Assembly (NCBI RefSeq): GCF_001687305.1
Contig: NZ_LZRK01000004.1
Coordinates: forward strand, 310,001-374,000
DNA from: Actinomyces vulturis
GTDB taxonomy: Bacteria > Actinomycetota > Actinomycetes > Actinomycetales > Actinomycetaceae
Length of the DNA stretch: 64,000 bases
Direction: 5' to 3'
This document shows positions 44,704-53,198 of the stretch, one piece after another. The notes under the pieces were generated by a model. That model was not told the origin of the DNA and made no database searches. It saw only the letters and a program-made list of their open reading frames with translations. The position numbers were made by a program, and so were the translations under genes. Each line of letters opens with the position of its first letter. Position 1 is the stretch's first letter.

Positions 44704-45887
44704 TTGTTGTCTCCTTGTTTAGAAATGGATCCTGTGGCAGCGGTGTTGCTGTCATCAGGTTGGATTGGTGTGAACTCCTCAGCCGCATTAGCAACAGTGA
44801 GTTCGGGTCGTGGGTCACTAACCGGGACCAGGGATGGTTTCCCGGCTGGTTTGGTAACGAGGTCAGCGAAGAGTGTCTGGAAGGTTTTCTTCCCCACCTG
44901 CTTTTCCAAGGCAGCCGGTGATTTGAGCTTCTTCTCGAAAACCTCCAGGCCTTGGCTTTCACCGATGGCTGCCACTGCCGTCTCGTCTGTGTATTTGCGT
45001 AAAGCGCGGCCGGCGACCACCTTGAAACCCTCAAACCTGATGCCCTGGTTGAGCACCGCGCTTAGGGCGTAGGACTGGATGTCACCAGCCCATTTGGTCA
45101 GTGCCGGGATTCGACTGAGGATGCCCGCGATTTCCTCGCTGGTGAGGGTGTCTGGTTTAGCGAACTCGAACTTGGCAAGCTCGAGTTGGGCCTCGGCGCG
45201 GGCGCGGCAGACGTTTTTCGCCTTGCAGTACCCACACCACTCCCCCGCCCGATACTCACCCTCACCAGCCAGTGCTTTTACAGCCGCAGGCTGGATCACC
45301 TCCACTGCCCACTGCTCGAGTGCTTGGGTGGTGATGGTTTCTGAGAGCACTGCGCCGCGCCGGGGCTGGAAGATGGTGGCCCGCACGTGGGTGAAGTCGT
45401 AGAGCATCCCGTAAGCCCGGAAAGCGCCTAGGGCGTAGAGTCGTAGTTGTGGGTTTTCTTCGGCCTGGACTGGGTTGAACCCGTACTTGAAATCAATGAC
45501 CTCAAGGAGCGGCTGGCTCAGGATGATGCAGTCGGCAGTCCCAAAAGACCCCGCCACATCACTAGAGAGATCCAGTTCCTGCTCCACCATCACCCGCGCA
45601 CAAGGGAACTCCTGCCGTGCTAGGGCTAGACGTTCGAGCACGTAGGCGACGTAATCATCCGTATGCTCTTCCATCTGCCCGTCAACCAGCGTGGAGTCTG
45701 GCCGGTGGTTTGGGTGCTGGTGGAGGGCGCGGCGCAGTTTATGCTCGGCCAACGCGTGGGCCACTGTTCCTTCCCTAGTGGCGTCCGTATCCTCATTAGG
45801 AAACTGGGACTCCAAAGCCAAGGACTTAGTGCAGTTAGTCCACTTGTGTGCACCCGAGGGTGAGGCTTTCGCGTGACGATCAGGCAT
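44700..45887 (-). CDS. Phage PD-(D/E)XK exonuclease-like protein, DUF2800 family
   Basis: A 395-residue Cas4/RecB-like nuclease. Its N-terminus SPSGAHKWTNCTKSLAL and ATREGTVAHALAEH, then GTADCIIL and LEVIDFKYGFN, give the D...D-x-K active site. A Cys cluster, EWCGYCKAKNVC, suggests metal or Fe-S binding. It probably processes DNA ends with the SSB-like partner. Part of the tightly overlapped early operon. Confidence 0.87.
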   Translation of the reverse strand: MPDRHAKASPSGAHKWTNCTKSLALESQFPNEDTDATREGTVAHALAEHKLRRALHQHPNHRPDSTLVDGQMEEHTDDYVAYVLERLALARQEFPCARVMVEQELDLSSDVAGSFGTADCIILSQPLLEVIDFKYGFNPVQAEENPQLRLYALGAFRAYGMLYDFTHVRATIFQPRRGAVLSETITTQALEQWAVEVIQPAAVKALAGEGEYRAGEWCGYCKAKNVCRARAEAQLELAKFEFAKPDTLTSEEIAGILSRIPALTKWAGDIQSYALSAVLNQGIRFEGFKVVAGRALRKYTDETAVAAIGESQGLEVFEKKLKSPAALEKQVGKKTFQTLFADLVTKPAGKPSLVPVSDPRPELTVANAAEEFTPIQPDDSNTAATGSISKQGDNK

Positions 45888-46336
45888 CAGACCAGCTCCC
45901 GGGCCTTAGCCAGCAGCCACCCATAATGCTCAGGAACCACCTCGCTAAGTTTCTCCACACCAGTTTGGCGAATCAAATCCCGGACCTGATCGGTATGACC
46001 CGCATGGGAAATATCAGCTAACTGCCCGCGCAAATCATCCAAAGACAAAACCGGAGCAGCAGACTCAACCACGGGGGCTTCGGTCGGGGTGTCTTGTACT
46101 GCTTGGGACTTGGGTTCCTCGGCTGGCGGGTCTTCCATCGGAAGTTCCTCAGCAGCCTCAGTGACAGATGCTGGGGTTTCCAACCTCGCGGCCGCGATAG
46201 GGCGGACACCGCTCATGCCGGCGTGGTCTTCGATACCATCCCAGGCAATCTCCTCCAAAGCAGCACCAATGGTGGTGGCGGCCTCGGCCATCAGGTTCAG
46301 GCCGTGAATCAACTTATTCGCACTACGCACGTTCAT
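45887..46336 (-). CDS. Phage early protein, function unknown
   Basis: A 149-residue protein. A helical N-terminal part (RSANKLIHGLNLMAEAATT) and a helical C-terminal part (LDDLRGQLADISHAGHTDQV, ending AWLLAKARELV-like) flank a Pro/Glu-rich linker of about 40 residues. No family recognised. It touches the DUF2800 gene by one base and overlaps the next upstream gene by four. Confidence 0.65.
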   Translation of the reverse strand: MNVRSANKLIHGLNLMAEAATTIGAALEEIAWDGIEDHAGMSGVRPIAAARLETPASVTEAAEELPMEDPPAEEPKSQAVQDTPTEAPVVESAAPVLSLDDLRGQLADISHAGHTDQVRDLIRQTGVEKLSEVVPEHYGWLLAKARELV

Positions 46337-46578
46337 GCCGTCTCACCGCCATCAGTCATGACACCAATCGCTTTGGCGAGAGCGGTCAGGTCCTCGTCCA
46401 CAGTGGTGACGGTGATGTCCTTGACCGCATCCCCAGGGGTGAGCAGCATCAACTGCTGCACATCCCCGAACAAGAACCGCAGGATGCGCTCACGGATACC
46501 CAGGCGTTTAGCGCGTAATACCTTGCCTCGCACGCTCGGATGATTCGAACTCACCCGAACTTTCAACTTCTGTGCCAT
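46333..46578 (-). CDS. Small phage early protein, function unknown
   Basis: An 81-residue basic protein starting MAQKLKVRVSSNHPSVRGK; the ATG is preceded by GGGAG. The frame is open further upstream to 46707 but has no better start. A hydrophobic stretch RERILRFLFGDVQQLML suggests a helix. No family recognised. First gene of the coupled early operon after the repeated element at 46658-46691. Confidence 0.6.
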   Translation of the reverse strand: MAQKLKVRVSSNHPSVRGKVLRAKRLGIRERILRFLFGDVQQLMLLTPGDAVKDITVTTVDEDLTALAKAIGVMTDGGETA

Positions 46579-46657
46579 CTGGCAACTCCCATATCTCCTA
46601 GAGCAAGGGAGCCTCAAGCCTTCCCCACCACGCTGGCGGGTGGTTGTCCCTTGCATA

Positions 46658-46691
46658 AGGAGGGCTTCCAGACGCACGGGTTTATAACCCC
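46658..46691 (-). repeat. Repeated phage control element, copy 2
   Basis: Same layout as the copy at 42031-42064, with a different seven-base middle. It lies between the sigma-like gene and the early operon. Confidence 0.6.
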
Positions 46692-46703
46692 CACAATTGG
46701 GCT

Positions 46704-47291
46704 TCATGACAGCTGGGCCTCCAGGCGTGCAATGGCACGCTTCAAAATGCGGTTAACCATCGGCTGGGAAACACCAAGGAACGAAGCAGCCTCGGATTGG
46801 GTGTAACCCTGAATCTTTACCGCCACCAGCACCATGCGTTCACGCTCCGGCAGCGCATCAATCGCATCCCAGATACGTGACCCGAATAGACTTTCAATGA
46901 CGGGGTCGGGGTTGCCATGACCGACGAGGTAACCGTGAGAATCCACCCCGGTCTCGAGCAGGCTTTCTTCTTCATGAGTAGGGTTGCCGGTGGTGTTACG
47001 TACCCACTGTTTTGCGTGGTTGTACTCAGGCCCTGAAACCTCGCTCCACATAATGTCGCTCAAATCGCGACGCCGCACAGGTTCAAAGCCCTCACCGGCG
47101 CAACGGCGCTGGGTGTAGTCATTTCCAATGATGATCTCAGCCTCATCAGCGCTGATCTCAAAAGTCTGCTCTCGATACGGCCGTGCAGGGTGAAAAGAGT
47201 CCTTCTCAAAACGAATCGTGATGGACTGGCGATCACTCTGAGCGCGAGAGGAATAGTCGAACTTTTCTTTGTTGTTGGCAGCATTTGCCAT
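46704..47291 (-). CDS. Sigma-70-like phage early regulator
   Basis: A 195-residue protein. The C-terminal 60 residues form a sigma region 4-type helix-turn-helix: ALPERERMVLVAVKIQGYTQ then SEAASFLGVSQPMVNRILKR. The N-terminal half (TIRFEKDSFHPARPYREQTF) is not recognised. It is the first minus-strand phage gene, divergent from the defence island, and probably switches on early genes. Its ribosome site lies in a small hairpin. Confidence 0.75.
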   Translation of the reverse strand: MANAANNKEKFDYSSRAQSDRQSITIRFEKDSFHPARPYREQTFEISADEAEIIIGNDYTQRRCAGEGFEPVRRRDLSDIMWSEVSGPEYNHAKQWVRNTTGNPTHEEESLLETGVDSHGYLVGHGNPDPVIESLFGSRIWDAIDALPERERMVLVAVKIQGYTQSEAASFLGVSQPMVNRILKRAIARLEAQLS

Positions 47292-47300
47292 GGGGATGTT

Positions 47301-47317
47301 CCCTCCTTTGAGGAGGG
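47301..47317 (-). promoter_or_regulatory. Ribosome site folded in a hairpin
   Basis: CCCTCC and GGAGGG pair around five bases; the GGAGGG arm is the ribosome site of the regulator gene, nine bases before its ATG. Folding would hide it, so translation may be conditional. Confidence 0.45.
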
Positions 47318-47710
47318 AGACCCGTTCGAGAAATATTCAGTTATGACGCCACACCAACCAGGCGGGAGAACAAGGCGTTCGGGTACAAGAAAGGGCAAAC
47401 ACCCACGTGGGGTGTCTGCCCTAACTGCCTCGAACGTGTCTCCCAAAATGGTTGACGGACACAGGCTTGATCAGGGCCTGATCGAAGACATGTTCGAGGT
47501 GTCGCACCAGTGAATCGAGCCTTGTGGCCTAGACTGGTTTCATAGGAATTGATAGGAACCAGTCAGGCCATAGAGTTGAGATCGCTGGCGACAACATCTC
47601 TTGTGCCTTCACTTACAACCGTGAAGTTCGCAGAGTGCGGTGTCCAGCAAAGTGGCCTGTTTACAAGGTTTAGATGGTTTATAAGGTTTGTAGTTTCATG
47701 AGGAGGCGGG
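47318..47710. promoter_or_regulatory. Divergent control region between phage early genes and the defence island
   Basis: About 390 bases with no gene. An inverted repeat GATCAGGGCCTGATC lies at 47469-47483 and could be the operator of a phage repressor or of the island's HTH protein. A hairpin near 47400-47420 (CACCC/GGGTG) and the ribosome site GAGGAGG before 47711 are also visible. Confidence 0.45.
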
Positions 47711-48682
47711 ATGAGCGGCGTTGAGCAACACGATCGCTTAACTGGCGGTACGTTTTTCGTGCTTGTTCAAGAGGCACTTAAATCGCGTCACAGCAAGCGC
47801 GATACCCGAAGCGGTAAGTCTGATGGCCTGAATGATCCTGACGTATTTGTCGGACTGCACCGAATCGTTCTTCCCACGTTTGCAGATGACATGAAGGGCA
47901 GTACCTTCAAGCAGAACACGAGCGCCTTCAGGCGTTGTGAAACCGATGGATCGACAGCCAGCTATATCGAGTTTGGTACCGAGGAGTTCGCGCAGGACTG
48001 CCGGGTGCTTGCAGCAAACAATCGTGACCTCGGTTTGAGGCGTACAAGTAAATTTATTAACAAGTTCCTCGACCCTGCCAGATCTGGGGATAAACTCGTC
48101 CGTTCGTTGATGACACTTGTTTCCCGCGATAAGTCAATTCCCGATTCGGCAATTGTCTGTTACAACCAACACGCTGACCCAATGACTAAAGTCGAGCTTC
48201 TTGCCTCAGAAGAGGTCTGTCTCGAAGGGGTGCTGTTTGGACTGTTGTGCTACGCGGCTACGGAGACAAAAAACGTTGATGGCATCGGAACTTTTGACCG
48301 TTGGCATAAGCCAGCCGCACCTTACGTGAAACGAAAATTTGATGCAGTTGCTTTCGCAATGGAATTCCCCAAGGCTTCATACCTTCGCTACGAGGGCCAA
48401 CTAATTTCCTCAGATCACGATGAGATTCCCGAGTGTGATGAGTCGGAAGGCCTTGAGGCAGAGTTGCAGTGTCCGGTAGAAGACGATACGCCAGATGCCT
48501 ATCAGGACGATGATGTGGTTGAAGCGGAATTCGTTGATGAGAATGAGCAGGGCGAAGTAGCTGATGAGGATGTACAGGACGCTCAAACTCGACCATCACC
48601 AACCATGTTCTTTCAGCAAAACGGCAATAATAATCTGCAATTCGGCTCTGTCGGCACCATCAACATTGGACAGGGCTTCTAA
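47711..48682 (+). CDS. Candidate defence gene A, with C-terminal RHIM/amyloid-like motif
   Basis: A 323-residue protein that I do not recognise. Residues about 1-235 look globular, with blocks such as YIEFGTEEFAQDCRVLAANN and GTFDRWHKPAAPYVKRKFD. A very acidic, probably unstructured linker (about 236-290) follows. The last 21 residues contain QNGNNNLQFG (303-312) and then TINIG, fitting the Q-x-G-x-x-N pattern of RHIM-like and fungal/bacterial amyloid signalling motifs. The next gene carries the matching motif at its N-terminus. The stop and the next start share one base (TAATG). Probably a sensor or effector that recruits protein B; inferred. Confidence 0.65.
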   Translation: MSGVEQHDRLTGGTFFVLVQEALKSRHSKRDTRSGKSDGLNDPDVFVGLHRIVLPTFADDMKGSTFKQNTSAFRRCETDGSTASYIEFGTEEFAQDCRVLAANNRDLGLRRTSKFINKFLDPARSGDKLVRSLMTLVSRDKSIPDSAIVCYNQHADPMTKVELLASEEVCLEGVLFGLLCYAATETKNVDGIGTFDRWHKPAAPYVKRKFDAVAFAMEFPKASYLRYEGQLISSDHDEIPECDESEGLEAELQCPVEDDTPDAYQDDDVVEAEFVDENEQGEVADEDVQDAQTRPSPTMFFQQNGNNNLQFGSVGTINIGQGF

Positions 48683-49308
48683 TGAGTAATACTGAACTTT
48701 TGCCAGCGGCTCGTGCGTCTGCGCCGGTCTTGACATCTTCTGGAACACAGAACGGTGATCACAATGTGATGATTGGGCACGCTGAGGTCGTCAATGTTGT
48801 TGGGCCACAGGGCCTTTCGCGTCTTACCCGTAATATCGCAACAAGTCGAAAGTACTACCAACTACTAGTCAGCGAGCATTTCAGCCCGCATCATCGTTCT
48901 CTATGCATCCCAGCCAATGAAGCGCTAACTGACGGCACGTCTGCAGAGGATAAACAACGGCTTTCCCGTCTTGACGAGCCTGCGGTCCGGGAATTACTTA
49001 CTTTCCCGGCACTGCTCATGAATCCGAATCAAAACCATGGCAAAGCTAATGTCAACCAGCTGGCCTTCTACGGTTATCTCACGAGCATCGAGGTCTGTGA
49101 AGGGTATGTGCGTGTCGCCTACTGCACGCAAGCTGAATTGCCTCAACAAGCATTGAACGATTTAAAGGATTCGTTGTGCTTGCAATCAGCAGAACGATTT
49201 AATGAGCTCAACTTACCCCATTGGGCCGTCAAGAGCGTGAATCTTGTTTCTGTGCTCCATAAAGCAGGTTTTGATATGTCGTCAGTGACTTCAGGGAGCG
49301 CAGCGTGA
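48682..49308 (+). CDS. Candidate defence gene B, with N-terminal RHIM/amyloid-like motif
   Basis: A 208-residue protein of unknown family. A disordered Ala/Ser-rich start leads to QNGDHNVMIG (23-32) followed by VVNVV (36-40), which lines up without gaps with residues 303-319 of protein A. The rest is globular, with SRKYYQLLVSEHFSPHHRSL and a C-terminal LPHWAVKSVNLVSVLHKAG. Translation is coupled on both sides (TAATG before it, GTGA after it). It probably pairs with protein A through the motif and links it to the ATPase; inferred. Confidence 0.65.
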   Translation: MSNTELLPAARASAPVLTSSGTQNGDHNVMIGHAEVVNVVGPQGLSRLTRNIATSRKYYQLLVSEHFSPHHRSLCIPANEALTDGTSAEDKQRLSRLDEPAVRELLTFPALLMNPNQNHGKANVNQLAFYGYLTSIEVCEGYVRVAYCTQAELPQQALNDLKDSLCLQSAERFNELNLPHWAVKSVNLVSVLHKAGFDMSSVTSGSAA

Positions 49309-49514
49309 GTAACACGAATCTTCCTGCTGAAGGATGGGTCAACCTCGAGGACGTTGCTGAGTATTTGAGTCTGAGCAAGGACACAGTGCGTAACTGGATC
49401 AAGGACGGCAAACTTCCTGCCTACCGAGCAGGCAAGATGTACAAGTTCAAGATTTCCGAGATCGATCAGTGGATGCGTGAAGGGCGTCTGGGACAGGAGC
49501 CAGGCAATGAGTGA
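49305..49514 (+). CDS. Small excisionase-type helix-turn-helix protein (gene C)
   Basis: A 69-residue MerR/excisionase-like DNA-binding protein: NLEDVAEYLSLSKDTVRNWI is the helix-turn-helix and GKLPAYRAGKMYKFKISEID the wing. It starts with GTG overlapping the stop of gene B by four bases. Inside a four-gene operon it is more likely a regulator or DNA-binding subunit than an excisionase; no integrase is near. Such small HTH proteins also occur beside RloC-type ATPases in defence loci. Confidence 0.75.
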   Translation: MSNTNLPAEGWVNLEDVAEYLSLSKDTVRNWIKDGKLPAYRAGKMYKFKISEIDQWMREGRLGQEPGNE

Positions 49515-51825
49515 ACCGAAGATGCCAGGTGTTATTGAGAGCATCACTATTGCCCAGGCAACCTTTCAAACTGAAACCATCACTCCCACTGCGTTGAATT
49601 TCTTTTTCGGCAAGAACGGTGCGGGCAAGTCCACCATCGGGCGTGTCATCCGTAGTGGGAACACCCTGCGCTGGGGGTCAGGTATCGATCCGGCAGCCTA
49701 TAGCGTGCTGGTGTTCAACCAGGAGTTCATCACTGACAACTTCAGCACCTGCGAAGGCGTAAACGGAGTCTTCACCCTGGGCAAAGAGAACATCGAGGCG
49801 CAGGAGAACATCAAGCGTCTCGAGGAGGGACTCAAGCAGGCTGAGGAAACCGTTACTCAACACCAGCAGGTAGCCGAGGGGAAAGAAACTCAACTCTCCG
49901 CTCTTGCCGAAGGCTTCCGTGAAATATGCTGGTCGTGCACAGCCCAGGTACGTACACAGTTACCATTGGCTGTGAAGGGCAAGAAGACGAAGGCTCTTTT
50001 CGCCTCGCATGTTCTTGAGCAGAGCGAGGCCATTGAGCATGACTACAGTGAGCTCAGCAAGCTTTATGCGGCAGCTTTCAACGACCAGGCAAAAACCTAT
50101 ACAGCCTTGATCCCCATCAGCCATACCCTACCTAGCAGCGATCTGGTTAGTGAGCCGATCGTGAGCAGCGCGCAGACACCTTTTGCTCAGTTCGTACAAA
50201 ATCTCAATGCCACAGACTGGGTCCGTCAAGGTCACATTGCCTTCACTCACCACGACGGTGATCCTTGCCCGTACTGTCAGCAGACCCTGCCCGCAGACTT
50301 CGAAGATCTGCTCGCCTCATGCTTTGATGATGCCTACGAAACAAACCTGGCCACCCTCAAAACTTTTATCGAGGACTACACGAGTGTGGCGCGTCAGATT
50401 TGGTCGGCGGCAGTGCCTCCCTCTTCACTTCCGGACGTTCACCCCGATGTGGACCTGAAAGAGTATGGCACTGCCGCTGAACTTCTACGCAGCCAAATCG
50501 AGGGAAACATCCAGTTACTCAACAAAAAACTGCAAACCCCGAGCACCCAAGTCGAGCTTGTTGATCTTGCCCCAACAATCAGGAAGATCAATGACCTGAT
50601 CAGGCAAGCAAACGTCATCACTGATGCCCACAATGCCATCGTTGCCGACCAAGCACACCAGCGTAAAGCATGCACACGCATGGTCTGGGAACACTTGGCA
50701 CACATACTCTCGGAAGAAGTTGAGACCTACCGCAAGCAAAAACAGGCCTTGACCACTGAAAAAGAGGAAGCACACAGGCTTGCCGCCCAGGCCCGCAAAA
50801 CCCGTGACAACATTGAACGCACTCTGCGCGAAGCACGTAAGACCGTAGTCAACACACAAAGCGTCATCACAGAGATCAACCGCCTCTTAAAGGACAGCGG
50901 ATTCCAAGGGTTCCACCTTGCTTCAAACCCCGGCCATGAAGACACCTACCGGGTGGTGAGAGCTGACGGAACCACAGCAGTGCACCTGTCTGAGGGAGAA
51001 CGCAACTTCATTGCCTTCCTTTACTTCTACTACCTCGTTCACGGGAGCCACAGCCTCGACGAGGGGCACAAACACAAGATTGTGGTCATTGATGACCCGG
51101 TCTCCAGCATGGACTCAGCCACTATGCACGTGGTGGCGTTCTTGGTGCGCGAGTTGGCCAGTATCTGTGAGAACACCTGTGAATACCGCCACCACATCCA
51201 CCTGGGTGACTTCATCAAACAGCTCTTTGTGCTAACCCACAACGCATACTTCTTCCGCGAGGTCAGCTATAACCACCTCAGCGACTACCGCTATGCCTCC
51301 TACTACCTGATCCGTAAAGACAACAACGTCTCTACCATTAAGCAGTGCACCCGCAATCAAGCTGCAGCGCCCTCCCAGTTGGAAAACTACAGTCCAGTTG
51401 TTCACGGCTATGCGGCACTGTGGCAGGAATACCAAGAAGCCACATCAGCAGTCGTACTCATGAACGTCATGCGCCGTATCCTCGAACATTACTTCCTGCA
51501 ACTATGTGGCTACGAAGGCAGCAACATCGCCAACCGCATCCTCAAAGAAAACCGTGAGCGCTTCATTAAATACCACGCCGACGGCCACGAAGACCAAAGC
51601 GAATACAATCTCGTCGCTGCTGTTCTTGCCTATATCACCCACGGCATCAGCGGCATAGACGAGGACGCCTACTACATCGCCGATGCCCAAGACCCCGATC
51701 AACTACGCGCAGTCTTTGAACGCATCTTCACGCTTATGGATCAACACCAGCACTACGACATGATGACAAACACTCATCTCCCGTCACACCGTGCAGATCG
51801 CTTGGAGAAAGATAGCCGTGAGTGA
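49507..51825 (+). CDS. RloC/PrrC-like ABC ATPase with zinc hook (gene D)
   Basis: A 772-residue AAA_13-type protein. The P-loop is GKNGAGKS (35-42). Two coiled-coil arms meet at a zinc hook, CPYC (254-257). The ABC signature LSEGERNFIAF starts near 494, Walker B VVIDDPVSSMDS holds D529/D530, and FVLTHN follows. Near the C-terminus NVMRRILEHYF gives Arg656 and Glu660 four residues apart, with His690/694 about 30 residues on, like the Arg-Glu-His set of PrrC/RloC anticodon nucleases. Starts at 49507 after AGGAG, overlapping gene C by eight bases. ATP-gated tRNA cleavage is the likely effector activity, but many AAA_13 members are untested. Confidence 0.8.
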   Translation: MSEPKMPGVIESITIAQATFQTETITPTALNFFFGKNGAGKSTIGRVIRSGNTLRWGSGIDPAAYSVLVFNQEFITDNFSTCEGVNGVFTLGKENIEAQENIKRLEEGLKQAEETVTQHQQVAEGKETQLSALAEGFREICWSCTAQVRTQLPLAVKGKKTKALFASHVLEQSEAIEHDYSELSKLYAAAFNDQAKTYTALIPISHTLPSSDLVSEPIVSSAQTPFAQFVQNLNATDWVRQGHIAFTHHDGDPCPYCQQTLPADFEDLLASCFDDAYETNLATLKTFIEDYTSVARQIWSAAVPPSSLPDVHPDVDLKEYGTAAELLRSQIEGNIQLLNKKLQTPSTQVELVDLAPTIRKINDLIRQANVITDAHNAIVADQAHQRKACTRMVWEHLAHILSEEVETYRKQKQALTTEKEEAHRLAAQARKTRDNIERTLREARKTVVNTQSVITEINRLLKDSGFQGFHLASNPGHEDTYRVVRADGTTAVHLSEGERNFIAFLYFYYLVHGSHSLDEGHKHKIVVIDDPVSSMDSATMHVVAFLVRELASICENTCEYRHHIHLGDFIKQLFVLTHNAYFFREVSYNHLSDYRYASYYLIRKDNNVSTIKQCTRNQAAAPSQLENYSPVVHGYAALWQEYQEATSAVVLMNVMRRILEHYFLQLCGYEGSNIANRILKENRERFIKYHADGHEDQSEYNLVAAVLAYITHGISGIDEDAYYIADAQDPDQLRAVFERIFTLMDQHQHYDMMTNTHLPSHRADRLEKDSRE

Positions 51826-52033
51826 CCAGACTCTGATTTTCCAGAATGATACGAGACGAAATTCTTACTACATCTCCATTGTTAACACTTGTAGCAAAAC
51901 AGGCCCGATTCTAAAACGCGCAAAAAACATTCATGCCATAAAAAAAGGCGTCACCCCAGAGCTGTCTTTTACGCTTGAACTTGCTTATTACGCAAATCCG
52001 GGCCTTACTTATAGAACTGCGATAGGGCACTGA
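51818..52033 (+). CDS. Short coupled frame after the ATPase, possible truncated gene E
   Basis: A GTG at 51818 overlaps the ATPase stop by eight bases (GTGAGTGA), in the same style as the C-D junction. It encodes 71 residues starting MSDQTLIFQND. Base composition turns AT-rich about ten codons in, so the original gene was probably cut there by arrival of the restriction-modification module. No family recognised. Confidence 0.35.
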   Translation: MSDQTLIFQNDTRRNSYYISIVNTCSKTGPILKRAKNIHAIKKGVTPELSFTLELAYYANPGLTYRTAIGH

Positions 52034-52067
52034 GTTATCGCTGGAGATGATGATAAGGATGGAAATC

Positions 52068-53198
52068 ATGCAGAATATAAAAGACGACGCTCGCGATGGC
52101 AACTCACCACTTAAAGCTGTTTCCCTTTTCACCGGAGCTGGCGGCATGGACATCGGATTTGCTGATGCAGGAATCGAAGCTGTCGTTGCTAATGAGATTA
52201 TGCCCCAAGCAGCCGCTACCTATCGTAAAAATCACCCAAATGTTCGTTTGTTTGAGGGTAGCATCGATGACCTTAAAGACGAGATTATTGCAGCAGGACT
52301 CGGCGCGGATGTAGTTTTTGGGGGACCTCCTTGTCAGGGATTTTCTGTTGCGGGAAAAATGGATCCAGATGATTTGCGGAGCAAACTTGTTTGGTCCTAT
52401 CTAGATGTTGTAAAAGGTATTCAGCCGATGCTATTCGTAATGGAGAATGTGAAAGCATTGGCTTCGCTGGAGAAGTGGCGTCCTATTCGTGAACGGTTCG
52501 TTCGAGAAGCCGAGGCCATCGGATATCACTGTGAATACTTAGTACTGAAGGCTTCCGACTTTGGTGTTCCCCAAAATCGCAAGCGTGTCTTCTTCGTCGG
52601 TAGCAAGACTAGATTCTCTTTAGATGACCTTAAATTAGCACTATTGGAGTTGACGCAGCAGCCTCCGACTCTTCGAGAGTTACTTGGTGGGTTACCTAAG
52701 TTTGGAAGCGAAGGAAACCCAGCTACTTGTTCAGCTAAAATTACACTCGCTTCAAATCCTGTCATGAGAAAATCTCCATACGCTGGCATGCTCTTCAATG
52801 GAATGGGACGCCCATTAAATCTCGATGGATACTCATATACTTTGCCGGCGTCAATGGGTGGGAACAAGACACCCATCGTAGATCAAGTTTTTCTGGATGA
52901 CGTTCACGAAACATCATGGGTAGAGGAATATCACGAAGCACTCATGACTGATTCAGCAGCACCGGCTTTCTCCGATGCTCCTTCACGTCTGCGCCGATTG
53001 ACATCACTTGAGGCCGCAGCAATTCAGACATTTCCAGAGGGGTACGTCTTTACTGGTCCCAAAACTTCTGTGTACACCCAAATTGGAAATGCTGTCCCCT
53101 GTAAACTAGCCGCAGCAATTGCGAAAGCTGCGCGGCTAGTTGCCATAGAAGGCAAACAATACGAAAGTTCAAGCCAGCACTTTGGGAGGCTACTGTGA
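52068..53198 (+). CDS. DNA (cytosine-5)-methyltransferase of a type II system
   Basis: A 376-residue C5-methyltransferase with motif I SLFTGAGGMDIGF, motif IV GGPPCQGFS (catalytic Cys), motif VI MENVKA, motif VIII QNRKRVFFVG, motif IX RRLTSLEAAAIQTFPEGY and motif X QIGNAVP, all in the normal order. It protects DNA from the nuclease encoded next. The ATG at 52068 is preferred (AAGG eight bases upstream); earlier in-frame ATGs at 52047-52061 are alternatives. GC content is clearly lower than in the phage genes. Confidence 0.93.
   Translation: MQNIKDDARDGNSPLKAVSLFTGAGGMDIGFADAGIEAVVANEIMPQAAATYRKNHPNVRLFEGSIDDLKDEIIAAGLGADVVFGGPPCQGFSVAGKMDPDDLRSKLVWSYLDVVKGIQPMLFVMENVKALASLEKWRPIRERFVREAEAIGYHCEYLVLKASDFGVPQNRKRVFFVGSKTRFSLDDLKLALLELTQQPPTLRELLGGLPKFGSEGNPATCSAKITLASNPVMRKSPYAGMLFNGMGRPLNLDGYSYTLPASMGGNKTPIVDQVFLDDVHETSWVEEYHEALMTDSAAPAFSDAPSRLRRLTSLEAAAIQTFPEGYVFTGPKTSVYTQIGNAVPCKLAAAIAKAARLVAIEGKQYESSSQHFGRLL

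Noticed and set aside
49305-49514. Gene C as the excisionase of the prophage
   Set aside because: It is coupled inside the A-D operon far from the integrase, while another Xis-like gene (56976-57200) sits in the integrase-bearing element.
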